The notes under the pieces were generated by a model that worked only from the letters and a program-made list of their open reading frames with translations, ran no database searches and was not told the origin of the DNA. A program made the position numbers and the translations under genes. Of a stretch of DNA of 64,000 nucleotides, positions 1-11,545 are shown one piece after another; positions within the stretch are counted from its first letter, which is position 1; each line of letters opens with the position of its first letter. The stretch is from Henricia sp. BOLD:AAB3569 (Eukaryota; Echinodermata; Asteroidea; Spinulosida; Echinasteridae). The stretch covers positions 1-64,000 of the forward strand of contig JBBELK010000540.1 of NCBI GenBank assembly GCA_037783545.1. Direction: 5' to 3'.

Positions 1-637
1 GGCTCGGCCGAGTGTTTGGGTAATATGGAAATCGGTTGGCTCGCATTTTATGCCTTGTTTGATTCCATAGAATATTCAAGATGCGTTGAAGGGCGTGAAT
101 AATGGGCGACATTTAGCACAGTGACAGCTCTAAAAGTAAACTCGGCGAACTGAAAAATCATAGTTCAAAGCAACAATCCATTCTTCATCAAAATGTTAAA
201 AAAAAATCATAATTTAAACAGAACTACATTTCCTTGTAAATTGATATTAAAGAATTCAATGTAGGAAGAATATATCTCTCTAAATGTAAAAGAGTGAAAA
301 ATCAGTCTTTCAAGAGCCATAACGGACTACCCATTTTAGAGTAAAGCTTTCTAGTGCAGATTTTAGTGGAGATTCCTTTAGAGTGAGTTTAAACTCTTTT
401 GCAGAAGAAAAAGCACTCCAAAACAGTCAAATATACAGTCTAAAACGAGCTGTCCCTTGTGGCTCTAAAAAGAGAATATAGTACCGTACAGTTGAAGTCA
501 GAAGTATAAATGCAACTGTATGCAACCAACCAAGTGTTAAAACTGGTGTGCTTACACCATTTTTGTAACAGTCTTTACTAAAGTCTTGATAAGCGTATAG
601 ACATTTTCTAAATCATTCCCTTCTTAGCACTACGTTT
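1..637. other. Intergenic, partly repeat-derived
   Basis: AT-rich non-coding sequence. No coding signal is seen. The only recognisable content is a half-copy of a Tc1-type inverted-repeat element at 489-590, annotated separately. Confidence 0.6.
489..590 (+). repeat. Truncated Tc1-type MITE (one end)
   Basis: Begins TA-CAGTTGAAGTCAGAAG and continues with a stretch (GTTAAAACTGGTGTGCTTA, then CACCATTTTTGTAACAGTC) that recurs at 30719-30780 in the complete element 30688-30933. The other end is missing, so this is a truncated or decayed copy. The terminus resembles inverted repeats of Tc1-like elements of the Sleeping Beauty type. Confidence 0.65.
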
Positions 638-1677
638 ATACCAAGTCACAATTAGCTTGCGATGGGTTTGCGAGTAGTTTGCGACGGATTTCTAGGCATT
701 TTCGGCCGGGGCCCCACGGGACTCCTTGCGGCTGCCGGGTCATTTTTGGGCATCGGGCGGGCATCGAGTTACTTTAACTCGGACTTAAAACCTGGTGCGG
801 CGTTTCGCATCGCAAACTGATCGCCAATAAATCGGTCGATGCCTGGCCGATGTCCGGCAGGGTATCGCACACATCGGGTGGGCTCCGGGCCAAATTTTTG
901 ACAACCCAGACAATCCATATATGGGTAATTCCCAAAATTAGGGGTCCAAAATGTTTGGTGTCCCAGTTACGTACGACACTCTCTGCTTCAAAAATCACCA
1001 CTTATGACCACAAATTCTCAGTAATGGACTGTGGCCTGTGATTATAGGAGGCAGCATAATTTTCTTCAATATTTTGTTTTCTGATTCCTGAAAAATATTC
1101 AAAACAAAAGACCATAAAGGCTTATAATTTGTTCAATGGTATTGAATAGGAGTTTGGTGTCCGGGTTACCTACGCCAATGAAAATTGGCTGTAGAATGAG
1201 TTTGCATTAACCTTGGTGCCATATCTACACACAAACATTAAATTTGAGTGGCATTTGTTCAAATAAAAATAATTATTTTCTACTGGGAAACCACTTTCAA
1301 TCATTAAAAACACTTGGAAATCTTAAAACGCATGTCACACTTTTGGACCTCTAATTTTGGGAATTACCCATATCGGCCAGGCGCCGCCCAGGCGCCGTCC
1401 AGGCGCCGCCCAGACGCTGCTCAGACGACGGCCGGGCCCCGCCCGGCGTCCGGCCGACTTGGGGGCGGCCGGGGTATCGCAGTGACGTAGGCAGGACATC
1501 GGCATGACATCGGACGAGTGCCTGCCGGGACACCGGCCAATAAACGGGCCAAGAAATCGACCCCATTCCGTCATGGCAGCGTGCGGGGCACTTTTAATTG
1601 TGACTGTGACCGCCCAATCGCGCGATCGTTCGCCGACCTCTACACGCCGGCCTCCGCTTTAATTGTGACTTAGGTAT
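638..1677. mobile_element. GC-rich inverted-repeat DNA element (outer, non-autonomous)
   Basis: The left end ATACC-AAGTCACAATTA (638-654) matches the reverse complement of the right end TAATTGTGACTTAGGTAT (1660-1677). The interior is markedly GC-rich (GGCGCCG-type repeats at 1380-1470) in otherwise AT-rich DNA. No transposase is visible, and the short ORFs inside are compositional. A second foldback element sits inside it at 919-1373, so the outer element is the older of the two. The superfamily cannot be assigned from the ends alone. Confidence 0.65.
919..1373. mobile_element. Foldback MITE nested in the 638-1677 element
   Basis: The TIR is about 33 bp: ATATGGGTAATTCCC followed by AAAATTAGGGGTCC at 919-950, mirrored at 1342-1373 with one or two mismatches. 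It splits the GC-rich outer element. Its ends share ATATGGGT and the AAATTAGGGGTCC block with the smaller foldback at 31929-32101, so the two appear to belong to one family group. Confidence 0.8.
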
Positions 1678-2458
1678 TAAGACATAGTGGCACGACAAGG
1701 CTTCAAGCAGGGCTGCGAGCAAAAATATACAAAAGTTGTGATTTTCCCATGCCGACTAGAACAAAATTAAAATTGAAACCCACTAAAAGTGATACCTAGC
1801 TGTTAACGATAATTAGGCGCAATGATACCGGATATACAAACCTATTGGCCGGGAGAAAAACTCGGTCCCGGTGAAAATATGTGCGAACATACCGGGATGT
1901 CGTACTATATATAGATCCGCGTTTGAATGGTTCAATCATGTCCCATGACTCGGTACTATATAGAGTGCAAACCATTGGCGGATCCGGGGGGTTGGGGGGA
2001 GAGAGAGAGGGGGGGGGGGGGGGGGGAGGGGGGAGGGAGGGGGTGTGCTGAGGGAGATATAACCCCCTAATTTGTTTTTTAATGCGTGAGGGGTGGTGGG
2101 CGGGGAGGGAAGAACGCACTCCCCTTCCCATATAGGCTAGTCTATATGGAAGTATAGTCCAGGCAACGTGGACCCTAAATATCATGTTTTTAACAGAGTT
2201 GTCTTGCCATGAGAGTCATCACACAAGTGGGTTTTTGTTTTCGTCTGTTCTGAGATTTCCAAAGTAACGATCAAGCATTTCGCGTTCACGTTCGCGTTTT
2301 TTGTGCATCTAAACCTCCCTAATATTGAACCGTTCAAACGCGTGAATAGGGATAGTGAACAGTTTACATGAACGTTTGGTGTGTACTGAGTGTTGTTGAG
2401 AAAACCATTCTCCATAATGTCAATGCAAAATAAGGGCGCTGTTCACAGTGCGTCAATT
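1678..2458. other. Intergenic with a G-rich tract (about 1985-2045)
   Basis: Non-coding. A purine-strand tract of G runs broken by A occupies roughly 1985-2045 and could form G-quadruplexes. ORFs crossing it encode proline homopolymers on the minus strand and are artefacts. Nothing else is recognised. Confidence 0.5.
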
Positions 2459-3205
2459 GTGTCGGACACAACTCAACTCAAGTCCGCAGCATCGATATAT
2501 AATTACACTGGATGAAGCAACGACGTCTAAAATTGAAGCCACCGTCCGCCATTCTACCCCACCAAATATAATGATTTGCCTAGACTGGTCATACTGTCTG
2601 CACTATAGTCTACATCGTGGTCTACATGTGTTAACAGTGAAATGCAAGCGATCGCATGGACCGGGGAGCAGTCTACCCCAAGCATTGTTCGTGGGGTACA
2701 ATGGCGGCCGGCGCGTGGCTTCAATAGACCTGAAACGTAATGACGTCACGCAATGTTTACCGCGGTGCATTATGGGTGAAAAGTGGGGACGAAATCTCTG
2801 CATCTTTAGTTTGCGTGCGTTGCATGCATAGCGCCTAGCATATTATGCACGTAACTTTGTAAAGTTTACTAACCGCTTCGCTAGCAAAAAAAACGTCAAA
2901 AACAAAGATCGTAAATTTATAAAATGGTTCGTGTCAACTTAGTTGTGTCTGCGTGAGTTTTAAGCCCACGACGGACGCCGGAACTATGGTTTTACCGTTT
3001 AAGGCCTCAAAAAGCGGCGAAAATGGCTCTGCAATAATTGTGCAAACTAGCGATGCAGAGATTTCGTCCCCACATTTCACCCATAATGCACCGCGGTAAA
3101 CATTGCGTGACGTCAATATGTCATAGGTCTATTCTCGTATAGCCAACTGCTATTATATACTTCATCCTGTGTAGGCCTATATATATCGATGGTTGTGTCC
3201 GACAG
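2459..3205. mobile_element. Inverted-repeat element, family A (copy 1, interrupted)
   Basis: The ends pair as GTCGGACACAAC (2461-2472) with GTTGTGTCCGAC (3192-3203), and as ATCGATATATA plus ACACTGGATGAAG with its mirror before 3190. A second copy of the family lies at 21655-21975. It shares the internal blocks reading GGGGTACAATGGCGGCCGG and TGCGATCGCTTGCATT. No transposase is encoded. The element is interrupted by element B at 2726-3130. The left end carries an 18-bp insertion relative to the right TIR. Confidence 0.75.
2726..3130. mobile_element. Foldback element B nested inside family A copy 1
   Basis: The ends are AGACCT and AGGTCT. Long inner arms follow: TGACGTCACGCAATGTTTACC at 2741 onward is mirrored at 3094-3115 and extends about 65 bp through a block containing GGGGACGAAATCTCTGCATC. 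Comparison with the uninterrupted family A copy at 21719-21735 shows an empty site: GGCTTCAAT joins directly to TCTCGTATAG there. Here the dinucleotide AT flanks both sides of the insert (2724-2725 and 3131-3132). Confidence 0.8.
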
Positions 3206-3507
3206 TTCGGAGTGAAGCTTGTGGCCCCAATACATCACCAAGTAGAATGGCAGGTAGTTATCACATAATGAACAGAATGAGTAAAGTAACAGTGGCCTTA
3301 ACAAAACCCAGCATAATCAATCCGATTTGTTCTGCTTTTCAGACAATTCTCTGGCATTAATCGAGAAGTCGTGTTGATGCAGCATACAAATGAATATACA
3401 TGTAAGCTGTATTTCACAAGATACTGCACATCTCATTTTCGAAAATCAATCAGAGAAAATCGTGTCTTCTTCTTGTGCTGTTGGCGTGACACCACAAAGT
3501 CGTGAAG
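3206..3507. other. Intergenic, nothing recognised
   Basis: AT-rich non-coding sequence between two repeat elements. No coding or RNA signal is seen. Confidence 0.5.
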
Positions 3508-3648
3508 TTAAAGGCACAGGCTCGTCAGCATTGCGCGCGCGCCAATTACGTGCCACGAAATACGCAGCCCCATAGCAAAGGCATGGATCTGCGTATTTCG
3601 TGGCACGAATTTGGCGCGCGCCCATTGCTGACGAGCCTGTGCCTTTAA
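3508..3648. mobile_element. Short palindromic MITE with TTAA ends
   Basis: A 141-bp near-perfect palindrome. TTAAAGGCACAGGCTCGTCA at 3508-3527 is mirrored at 3629-3648, and the arms continue through GCGCGCGCCAATT and CGTGCCACGAAATACGCAG. TTAA occurs exactly at both outer edges, as expected of a TTAA target-site duplication. Such a sequence would fold into one hairpin. It carries no coding capacity. Confidence 0.85.
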
Positions 3649-4653
3649 CTGTGGTCACACGGTGAAACCATTAATACTTAAAATATACTTAAATGCAGTC
3701 TTATAAACGAGTTATGACTGATTTGATGAACACATTTGAGTTATATGTCGAAACAAATGATGACCTATAATTGAAAGTCGATCGAAAATGTTCTTCAAAT
3801 TATCTTGGAAAGCGCAGGCAGAAAAAAAGAAAAACGTTCAATATGGCCAAACTTCTCTACCCATTTCGGAAGACTTTGTTTAAAAACATCATGCTGGATG
3901 AGCACAAAAAATCATACTGGATGAGCACATGATGAGCACACTATATGAAGAATGAACAATTAAAATGCTGAAATTTGAAATCGCTACTGTGGGTCGAGAC
4001 GCCTTTATGAACGTAAAAACTGGTTGCTAAAATTTATTATATGGGCAAAAAAAAGTAACACGCACAGAGGGATTGCATCCCAGGAGTAAATTCTGCAGAC
4101 AGCCTGGGGTATCTTCCATCTGCGGTTGTTCTCTGTCCGTCCATCCGTTTGATTGATTTACACCTAATCTCGGTGATTTGGAGCAAAGTCGTCTAATCTC
4201 CGTACAGTGGACAAAAGACAGCCTTAGCCGCCAGCTACAGAATGTGGAAAAAGATGCGAAGAACTTGTGTGGCAAATGGTCTCCTTGTAACTCCGAGAAG
4301 GAGGGGCGTTTATATTAAATTCCTGCCGCTAGTATCGATAATAAAACTGCTCCGTGGTGGATGTAGAGGCCGGGTCCAAGTTGTTTAGAGAACCCTGAAG
4401 GAAGTGGCAGGTCCCGGCTCATCAAGCCGGTACTGATTTGGATCTGTCAAACCCGGTCCGACATCCCCACCCAAGTCATTAGAGTCACCCTGTGGGGAGC
4501 GAGCTGGACCGGGGCGACCCAGCCGAACGCGGTACGATGCACATGGCTGCTGCTTTGGCCCTCTAATGGACGGGGCGGAGTTTGGGGCTGTCAGCTGCTT
4601 CATTAAACAAACATACTAGGCGTGCGTTAACACATCGCATAATTTATACACTA
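3649..4653. other. Intergenic, nothing firmly recognised
   Basis: Non-coding. 4330-4610 is moderately GC-rich and encodes short ORFs with no recognisable domain. No repeat boundary could be defined. Confidence 0.4.
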
Positions 4654-5437
4654 CTCACAATAAGTTAGGGATAATGGTGTGGTTTAAAGGGCCTCTTATT
4701 TAGGATTTTTATCAATGAAATCTATGCTTTAAAACCACTCTACTCAGTTAAAGTCATACAAATCCTATTTGGAGCTTGCTTTGGGGGTTAAAACAAAGGT
4801 TTTAAGTTTTTATGCTAATGAAAATATACATATTCATGACCAAGGTCACGATGTCACAAGAGGCAAACACAGGAAAATCACATTGAACTGTGCACAAAAG
4901 ATTCCACTTTTTTCTCAATTTCCTGAAACTTTTGTAATCCATGGCTGTTTGAGTTTGTTTTACATGTTGCCTGCTGTAAGCCATGACAAAACTGGGGGTA
5001 GAAACTGCAGCAATTTGCCACAAGTCCAACTTGAAGTCTTATGTTTTTTCTTAACTTTTCCCTTCTGTCTTCCTTATGTGATGCACTCAAAACAGCGCCC
5101 TCTGTCTGTGATTTATTGCAATGAAATCTTCAAAGTTGAAAAAGGCCACCTTTTATTGATTTTACATCCAAACGAACAATAGCATGTCTTGCTAAACAAG
5201 TAATCCGTCATTATGAAGCAAAGCTTAGGCACAAAGTTGTTTAGCATGTCACAGGCCCTTTAATTTTGGATTTCGTTTTTCTTTCAATGACTGTTTTCAC
5301 CTATTCCTGTGACAAGGTGTGTCTGTCATGCAGCTATATAATTGTCTATATAGTAATATACAAAACCATTCAAGCGGAATGCATACCCTCAATAAAATAT
5401 ATGCGTGTACCCCACAATATCCCTAACGTGTTGTGAG
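4654..5437. mobile_element. Outer inverted-repeat element around a TTAA MITE
   Basis: CTCACAATAAGTTAGGGATA at 4654-4673 pairs with its imperfect mirror (ending TTGTGAG) at 5418-5437, followed by GTG-rich inner bases on both sides. The interior consists largely of the TTAA element 4684-5263 plus about 150 bp on the right. It is either a composite or an older element hit close to its left end by a younger MITE. Confidence 0.6.
4684..5263. mobile_element. TTAA-flanked non-autonomous element (about 580 bp)
   Basis: TTAAAGGGCCT at 4684 is mirrored by AGGCCCTTTAA ending at 5263, with TTAA at both edges. The 137-codon open frame at 4769-5182 lies entirely inside and has no recognisable domain. It is probably fortuitous and is not annotated as a gene. 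Confidence 0.75.
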
Positions 5438-5985
5438 TATATATAGTATAGGGCCTACTTGAAATTTGGCTTTTAAATAACACCAGATTACTTATCGAAC
5501 GCGATGTTAACCATGTAATTAACGGACAGTCGGTTTTTCGATCTGATCGATTAGCCGTGTCAGTTTCCTTTGTGTTCTTGTAATTCTGAAAGAGTTATTG
5601 AGTTTTGAAAGAATGATCCTGTCAATAAAAATTCAATCTGTTGTCCCATCACATGTCAATCACGAGCCACAAGCGACAATAATAGAAAGGCAACGCCTTT
5701 GTTATGTCGCACTTTGAGACTGGAATTGAGACTGAGCTTGCGGTGTGACTTGTGTGACGCGTGACGTGACTTTTGGTACATTGATACATGAACAAAAATC
5801 AGAGTACAAACTGTCGATTGGAAACTAAGGTTCCAATTACGTATGCGTTCTAAACCTCGATCTGAAGACGAGGCTATAGGAACACCAAAGTAATCTGGTA
5901 CTTTTCCAATCAGCAATTTGTATTCTATAGAACTGATTCGGGGAACACGGTTGAACCGTTTAAACGCCTGAATTAGGTCTATATT

Positions 5986-6332
5986 ATTCAGATTTACACT
6001 TCAGAGACTTTGAGGGCTTGTAATGCTTCACGTATTCAAGTGTTTGATTTTAAACACATGTTTTCCAAGCATCATTGCTGCCAAAGTGTAATTCCTGACA
6101 AAATTATTTTAATGCCATTCTCAATAAGCGTGGTACATTCAACAATATCTAGGTTTCGGACGTACCCAATGTATACGTCCGAAACCGAGGGTTTTGGGGA
6201 CCCTACACACTTACTGAGAATGGCATAACAATCACTTTTTCAGAAATTACACTTCCATCAATGATGCTTGAAAAACATCAAACAACTTGAATATGTGAAA
6301 CATATTGAATATGTGAAGGTGTAAATCTGAAT
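5986..6332. mobile_element. Foldback MITE with a perfect central hairpin
   Basis: ATTCAGATTTACAC at 5986 pairs with GTGTAAATCTGAAT ending at 6332. Further nested matches are GCATCATTG with CAATGATGC and ATGCCATTCTCA with TGAGAATGGCAT. The centre, GGTTTCGGACGTA then its mirror TACGTCCGAAACC (about 6152-6186), is a tight perfect stem. The element is non-coding. Confidence 0.75.
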
Positions 6333-8436
6333 TTACGGAATTGCCCTTATACATGTAGGTCTATCCAAAAAGTTGGCACTAAATTAAAACAATATCTCGC
6401 AAACTTCGTGCAAATTTCATGGAATCACCAGGGTACCTACTAGAATTGCCATTTGATATATTAGGAATCGATTCCTTTAAAAGACGGAACCACGATTCCG
6501 ATTCCCAATTTGAAATAGATTATAATAGGACTCGCCCAAGTTTGTGTGTAGAGTTGGTAAAAAGTAAGCGTCTGGTCCGTCTGTTATTATTACGTATTTA
6601 CAGAATCTTTTGTCAAACCCTCCAGACTAGCAACTCGGTGAGAATTGTATTTAATATATAGGCCTATATCCACATGTTGACTGACAGCTCGGGGATTAGA
6701 GGCAGATCGAACTAGATAAAAGGCCACTGTTTAACCACCAAGCCAACTTAGGATAACTACCTGATTTGGACCACATATGACAGCATAAGAATACAAGGTG
6801 ATATACTTGATACAGCGCCAATCCTAATGCCCTTGCTTTGTTGCTATCGACCAAGTCAACATAAAGGAAACAATCGCGCAACTTTCCACTCTTCTAGCGA
6901 AATTATCCCCACATTGATATGTATCCTTCCATAATTGACACGGAGATAAAGATTTTGGACAATGGGACATTGTTCCGATTTCGGACCATTTGGTAAAGGA
7001 GATGATTCTGTATGAGACCACCCTCCGAGCTCAAATCTTTACCCCCTGCCAGTTCGCCTTGCCAGTGGAGCCTCGCACGGTGTAACGCCAATAGTCTTTG
7101 TTTTTATTATATAGGGCCTAGTATCCTTTACCTTTTATACCTAAAACGTAGAGAACAGTATACGAATCCACGTTTAGCTTCTGTGGTCCACATTGAAACG
7201 ACACCAGAAGGGGATAAAGATAATTAGGAAAAGTAGCTCCGTAAAGAACCCTCAGCCGTTGTGCGTAACGAGTAAAATAGCATTATTCTTCTCGAGTGAC
7301 AAGTGATCTGAATGGGCGGGGGAGACGTTAGGGCGATAATGAGAATACCTGAATGTTATCTTTCACAGGTTTTTGTTGTGGTTTTGAGGTTTTGGCTTTA
7401 TATGTCCGGAAGCTGGGAGGGTCATACTTTGATAATTGGGGATGCTTTGTCACATCAAACAAGCTGTCTCCATTTTTGCCTGCGATTAAGGGATATGGAG
7501 CTAGTTGTAGAAATGCTGTGAACTGGGATTGGTATAGTCCGTCTGTCGTTTTTTTGGTTTAATACAAATGTGGACAAATGTTTCTTTTAAATGCAGACTT
7601 CACCGAGTACATTTCCGAGGTGAGGACCGGGGACTGTACAAGTGGGTAGGTCAATCACCCAAAGGTCCAGTCATTCAAGTCACGTATATGAAAACTTACA
7701 ATGCATGCATAATGCATTAATGACCGAAGAATGCTTTTGAATTATGTGCGCAAAGCCTTTGCGTTGGTGCTGACTTAAAAAAAACACTGTCATACACCGA
7801 AAGAAAATGGTCACGGGATTTACCTTGAAGAGCCAGGTTCCGTGATGTTATACGGACTTTTAAACGGTACCCGTATTACAAACAAAAGAACTGATTAGTG
7901 GAATAATTTTCGCAGTATAAATAATCAAAATCAAGACATCCTTGTGCAACAGTACGTTCGTTTTCAAATTACTTTTTTTATGAAACAATTTTATTCCGTT
8001 GACATTAACTTTGAAGTGTCTACGGTTATACAACACTACAATAAACGGCAAGTTGGATTTAAATCACATGGCCAAAGATTTTTGTTTCCCAAAAGAAAAT
8101 TTTGCGATCAATAAATTGGTCGATAGAATTAGAATACGTTATATACATTAATCTCTCTAATTCAACCAACCAATGATGATAACTTCCGAAATTGGACCTA
8201 AATTTAAAAGCTTGATTGCCAAATGCCGAGATAGCTTTCACGACGGGAACTAGCCTTTTGGACGTTTTACATGAATAGCGTCTGGTGCACCGACGTACTT
8301 CCTTTCACATGCACACTTATTATCCACTTGACCAGAATAAATGTTTGTTGCTATGTGGTGCACGCGGCGCGATATTTTTTCCGTACCACATATTTGCTAT
8401 GGGGCTCCATCGAGGTTTCCGATTTGTTGCAATGGA
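6333..8436. other. Intergenic, nothing recognised
   Basis: About 2.1 kb of AT-rich sequence with only short, unrelated ORFs. No repeat ends, RNA gene or coding signature could be supported. Confidence 0.5.
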
Positions 8437-8878
8437 TGTGGGTCTGTCCACAGTAATGGGGTACATTTGAAAAGTAAGTCAATAAATCCTTTCAGATGTC
8501 TTTAGTTTATCTCAGAATTAAAGAAATGTCCTTGTTTTGTTCTCAGGAGATAACTTTTGCCCAAAAAGGTAAAAAAATTCTGCCACAACATACATTTTTG
8601 AAAAGCTTGTGTACAAATTTTCCTATTACGTAGGTAACGTGGACAGACCATTTTGTGACATTTTTTTCCGTCTTTGTTACACGCGTAATAGGAAAATTTG
8701 TGCACGGGGTTTTCAGAAATGTATGTTGTAGGACTATTTTTCTTACTCCTTGGTGAAAAAGTTATTTCCTCAGTTTAGCTTGATAATTTAAAGATAAAAT
8801 TAAGACATTTGAAGTGAACACGGACCTAAGATCTTGAATGTTACAGAAATGTACCCCATTACTGTGGACAGACCCATA
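8437..8878. mobile_element. Foldback MITE (GTGGGTCTGTCCACAG ends)
   Basis: TGTGGGTCTGTCCACAGTAA at 8438-8457 and the following GGGGTACATTT mirror the block 8850-8877. Inner arms also pair: CCTATTACGTAGG-type and AGAAATGTATGTTGTAGGAC blocks around 8580-8600 and 8710-8735. The whole 440 bp is an imperfect palindrome without an ORF. The GGGTC-starting terminus is similar in style to the elements at 919-1373 and 31929-32101. Confidence 0.8.
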
Positions 8879-8959
8879 TGCATATTGATAATCTCTATAT
8901 CGCCCTCAGGAGTTGTTAAATAAAGGGATAAAAAAAAAAAAAATCATGATGGGTTTGTC

Positions 8960-9030
8960 GAGTTGCTTGGTATAGTCTAGTGGTGAAGACATGGGACTAA
9001 TATAAATCAGTAGTTGCGGTTTCGAATCTG
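8960..9030 (+). repeat. tRNA-like promoter segment (possible SINE head)
   Basis: TATAGTCTAGTGGT (about 8971-8984) fits a Pol III A box, and GGTTTCGAATC about 45 bp further on fits a B box. No seven-base acceptor stem can be formed, so this is not an intact tRNA. It is most likely a degraded tRNA-derived SINE head. The 3' extent is not defined. Confidence 0.4.
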
Positions 9031-9303
9031 CTTCGAGTCATTTTTTCCCAATAATTATAATGGAGGAAAGAGTGTGTGGAGAGTGACAAAATGTATACGT
9101 TTGCAACATATGCATGGAGTTAGACCAATCAGCAGTATTTGCGTAACCCAGGTATACGGAAAATATATCGCGCACGCGGCAGGCGTGAAGTACAGAATCA
9201 ATACCGTGGTCACCGTATAAGAGGGAATGGTATAAAGCAACCAGACTATCTAAACTGCACCTCCATTTTGCATGTGAAGAATTCGGGGCCCATTCATAAC
9301 TAA

Positions 9304-9436
9304 CAGTATAGTGAAAACGAGTGAGCCGCTAAAGAGTCAAGCTTCGAGACGAAGTCCTGTTAAAATTAAAGCCAAAATTGTCCAAAGCTTTACCATTAAA
9401 CTATTTTTCGACGCCGTAACCCTTTTCACTATACTG
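9304..9436. mobile_element. Small MITE with CAGTATAGTGAAAA ends
   Basis: A 133-bp unit bounded by CAGTATAGTGAAAA and TTTTCACTATACTG. No ORF is present. Target-site duplication is not obvious. TIRs of this length are consistent with a small cut-and-paste element, superfamily unknown. Confidence 0.65.
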
Positions 9437-9738
9437 CATGTTTGTCTTAGCATTTAGATCACTAACGTTTTCATGTTTAAATCCGTTGCAAAATACACTT
9501 CATTGTATCACCCCGATTTGCTTGTTCCAAACTGCTGCTTAAATTATTAAACTCAAGCGGAAAATATTTTTAAAATTCTTGCTAACGAATGATGTATGAT
9601 TGCTCACGAAGCTCAATAATGATCAAAATCAAGCTCAAAGGGTCGTTTGTCGGGAATTCCTTTTTTTTTTTAAAACAGTGAGCCTGCCTTTTTAAAAACA
9701 AGTTTGAACTATCATGCGGGGTACCAACTATCATGTGG

Positions 9739-10114
9739 GGTACCATGGCCAAGCGGTTTAGGGCATTGACTCGCAATCGGGTGAAATCTTGGGGTTGCAG
9801 GTTCAAACCTCCCCACGGCTATGGTACCTGTGCCCTTGGGCAAGGCACTCAACCACACTTGCTCCATCCTTCGGAAGGGATGTAAAGCCGTTGGTCCAGT
9901 GTGTTAGGTAATGGAAACGCACTCTAAAGATCCCAGAGCATTCTTTCGTAAAGAGCAAGGGGGACCATCCCCGGTGTCTCTGGCCATTTCTAATTATAAT
10001 TCTAATTCTTCATGGGTTTCCTCACGCTTGCGAGTGACAGTGCAATGAGCACTATTGAGGAATCCTTGGTATGAATACCAGAAATAAATAATAATAATAA
10101 TAATAATAATAATG
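9739..10114 (+). repeat. tRNA-derived SINE (class II tRNA-like head, AAT tail)
   Basis: Starts GGTACCATGGCCAAGCGG with a Pol III A box, then ACTCGCAATC in the anticodon region, a long variable arm and the B box GGTTCAAACC. This layout resembles a Ser/Leu-type tRNA. A tRNA-unrelated body follows, containing CCTTGGGCAAGGCACTCAAC and TTGCTCC, a block widespread in animal SINEs. It ends in an (AAT)n tail at 10082-10114. The start of the element is duplicated: ACTATCATGYGGGGTACC occurs twice in tandem just before and across the head (about 9707-9745). No clean target-site duplication is visible. Confidence 0.8.
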
Positions 10115-11545
10115 CAGGAAATGTCTATTGAAATATGCTTACGGTGTTTGTCAGTCTAATTAAACAGTGAAATAGAAAAATTCCTGTTAACTCAAACTAA
10201 ATCTACACTTGCATAAGCATATTAAACGTGTTTAATTCAAATGTCTGTTCAGTGCTTAGGTCAAAAAGATGCCCGACTTAACAAGATTTAACGAAGCTTA
10301 ATTCACAGATTTTACTGCATGCACTTGTAAGTGCCTTTTCACACAAGGCCTCGTTAAATGGTTCGTTCATATAATAGTGAAAAGAAAGAGCGAGAGAAAA
10401 AAAGGACAAACGACGCAATGAACTTGATTGCATGACACAGAGGCTAATATTTTTTTAAAATAACCATGCACAGGCATTTCGTTGCTTCTAGGGTTCGGAT
10501 TATTTCCGAAAGTAACCCTAAAGTTTCAGATACAGCAGAAATTTGTTTTGCTAACATTCATTCGCAATAACAATTTAACAAAAACACATTTCTGCGCTCA
10601 TCTCTGAAAATTATCAATTTTTTTGAGATGGTCTTGCTAAACAAAATATGCAAGATTATACCTCCGTGTACATTGACATATTTTCGGATACCAGGGTATA
10701 TAGGCCGTGTGCTTATGTAGATTATATTCTTCGGTATTACCAATATGGTAATAAAATAATACAAGAAAATTATATGTGATAAAGGTAAAAATATCCTGGA
10801 AACATCCTTCCAGTATAAGCGAAAATAGAACTTCACAGTTTGACTGTTTCTCTACAATCACAACGCTCACGATAACACCATACATCCACTGATATTTTCT
10901 ATATACTCAAGCTATAAACAACTTGAAAAACATTTTTCCATGCATAATATTGTGTTTCTGAAATGGTTGTGAGGTAAACGTGATACTCATCGTAAGAGGT
11001 AAAAGATTTTAAAAAGCCAGCCTTTGTAGTAACTCTGCGGCATGCAGTCACTTGTCTTAAAACCCATTTGTCTAGCACGCAAAAAGATTTTGAATGGCAG
11101 GTCTTGGGTGAGAATGTAAGCGTATATAACATTTCACAATGATGCTTTGGACAATATAAAAAATGTATTCCAATAAAACAGTATAATTATCAACAAAATA
11201 TGCAAGTGATATTCGATATCAATTGTGTAAAGTTGCGCTATATGCATGACATCAGCAGAAGCCGTCTGGCTTCCGTCTTCTTGACAACATCTTCACATGT
11301 CTTTGAATTGGCTGATGTACATAACATGAGCGTGGTTGCCAATCTCTTCGAGGTCATGTTGACTTCACGTTGCCTTTTAGCGTACACAACAGTTGTGTAA
11401 TACATGTCCTCTTTATGCTAGGCTCGCATCGATCTGTGTTTGTACCTTAACACCGAGTTCGCTGTTTCTCCGTAGGATTTCAGTCAATCTACCAAAGTTT
11501 GCACGGAGTCTTGGACTATCGAGCCAGCAAGGCGAGGGGGATTCG
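10115..11545. other. Downstream flank / possible 3' UTR of Six3/6
   Basis: Lies immediately 3' (minus-strand sense) of the Six3/6 stop codon, so an unknown part is probably its 3' UTR. No minus-strand AATAAA was noticed close to the stop, so the transcript end cannot be placed. The sequence is AT-rich and no other gene is seen. Confidence 0.4.

Noticed and set aside
4769..5182. 137-codon plus-strand open frame
   Set aside because: Lies completely inside a TTAA-flanked MITE, with no domain or start context. Fortuitous.
9739..9830. Apparent Ser/Leu-type tRNA gene
   Set aside because: GGTACCA and TGGTACC could pair, but about ten extra bases separate the T arm from the acceptor, and a SINE body with an AAT tail follows. 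It is a SINE head.
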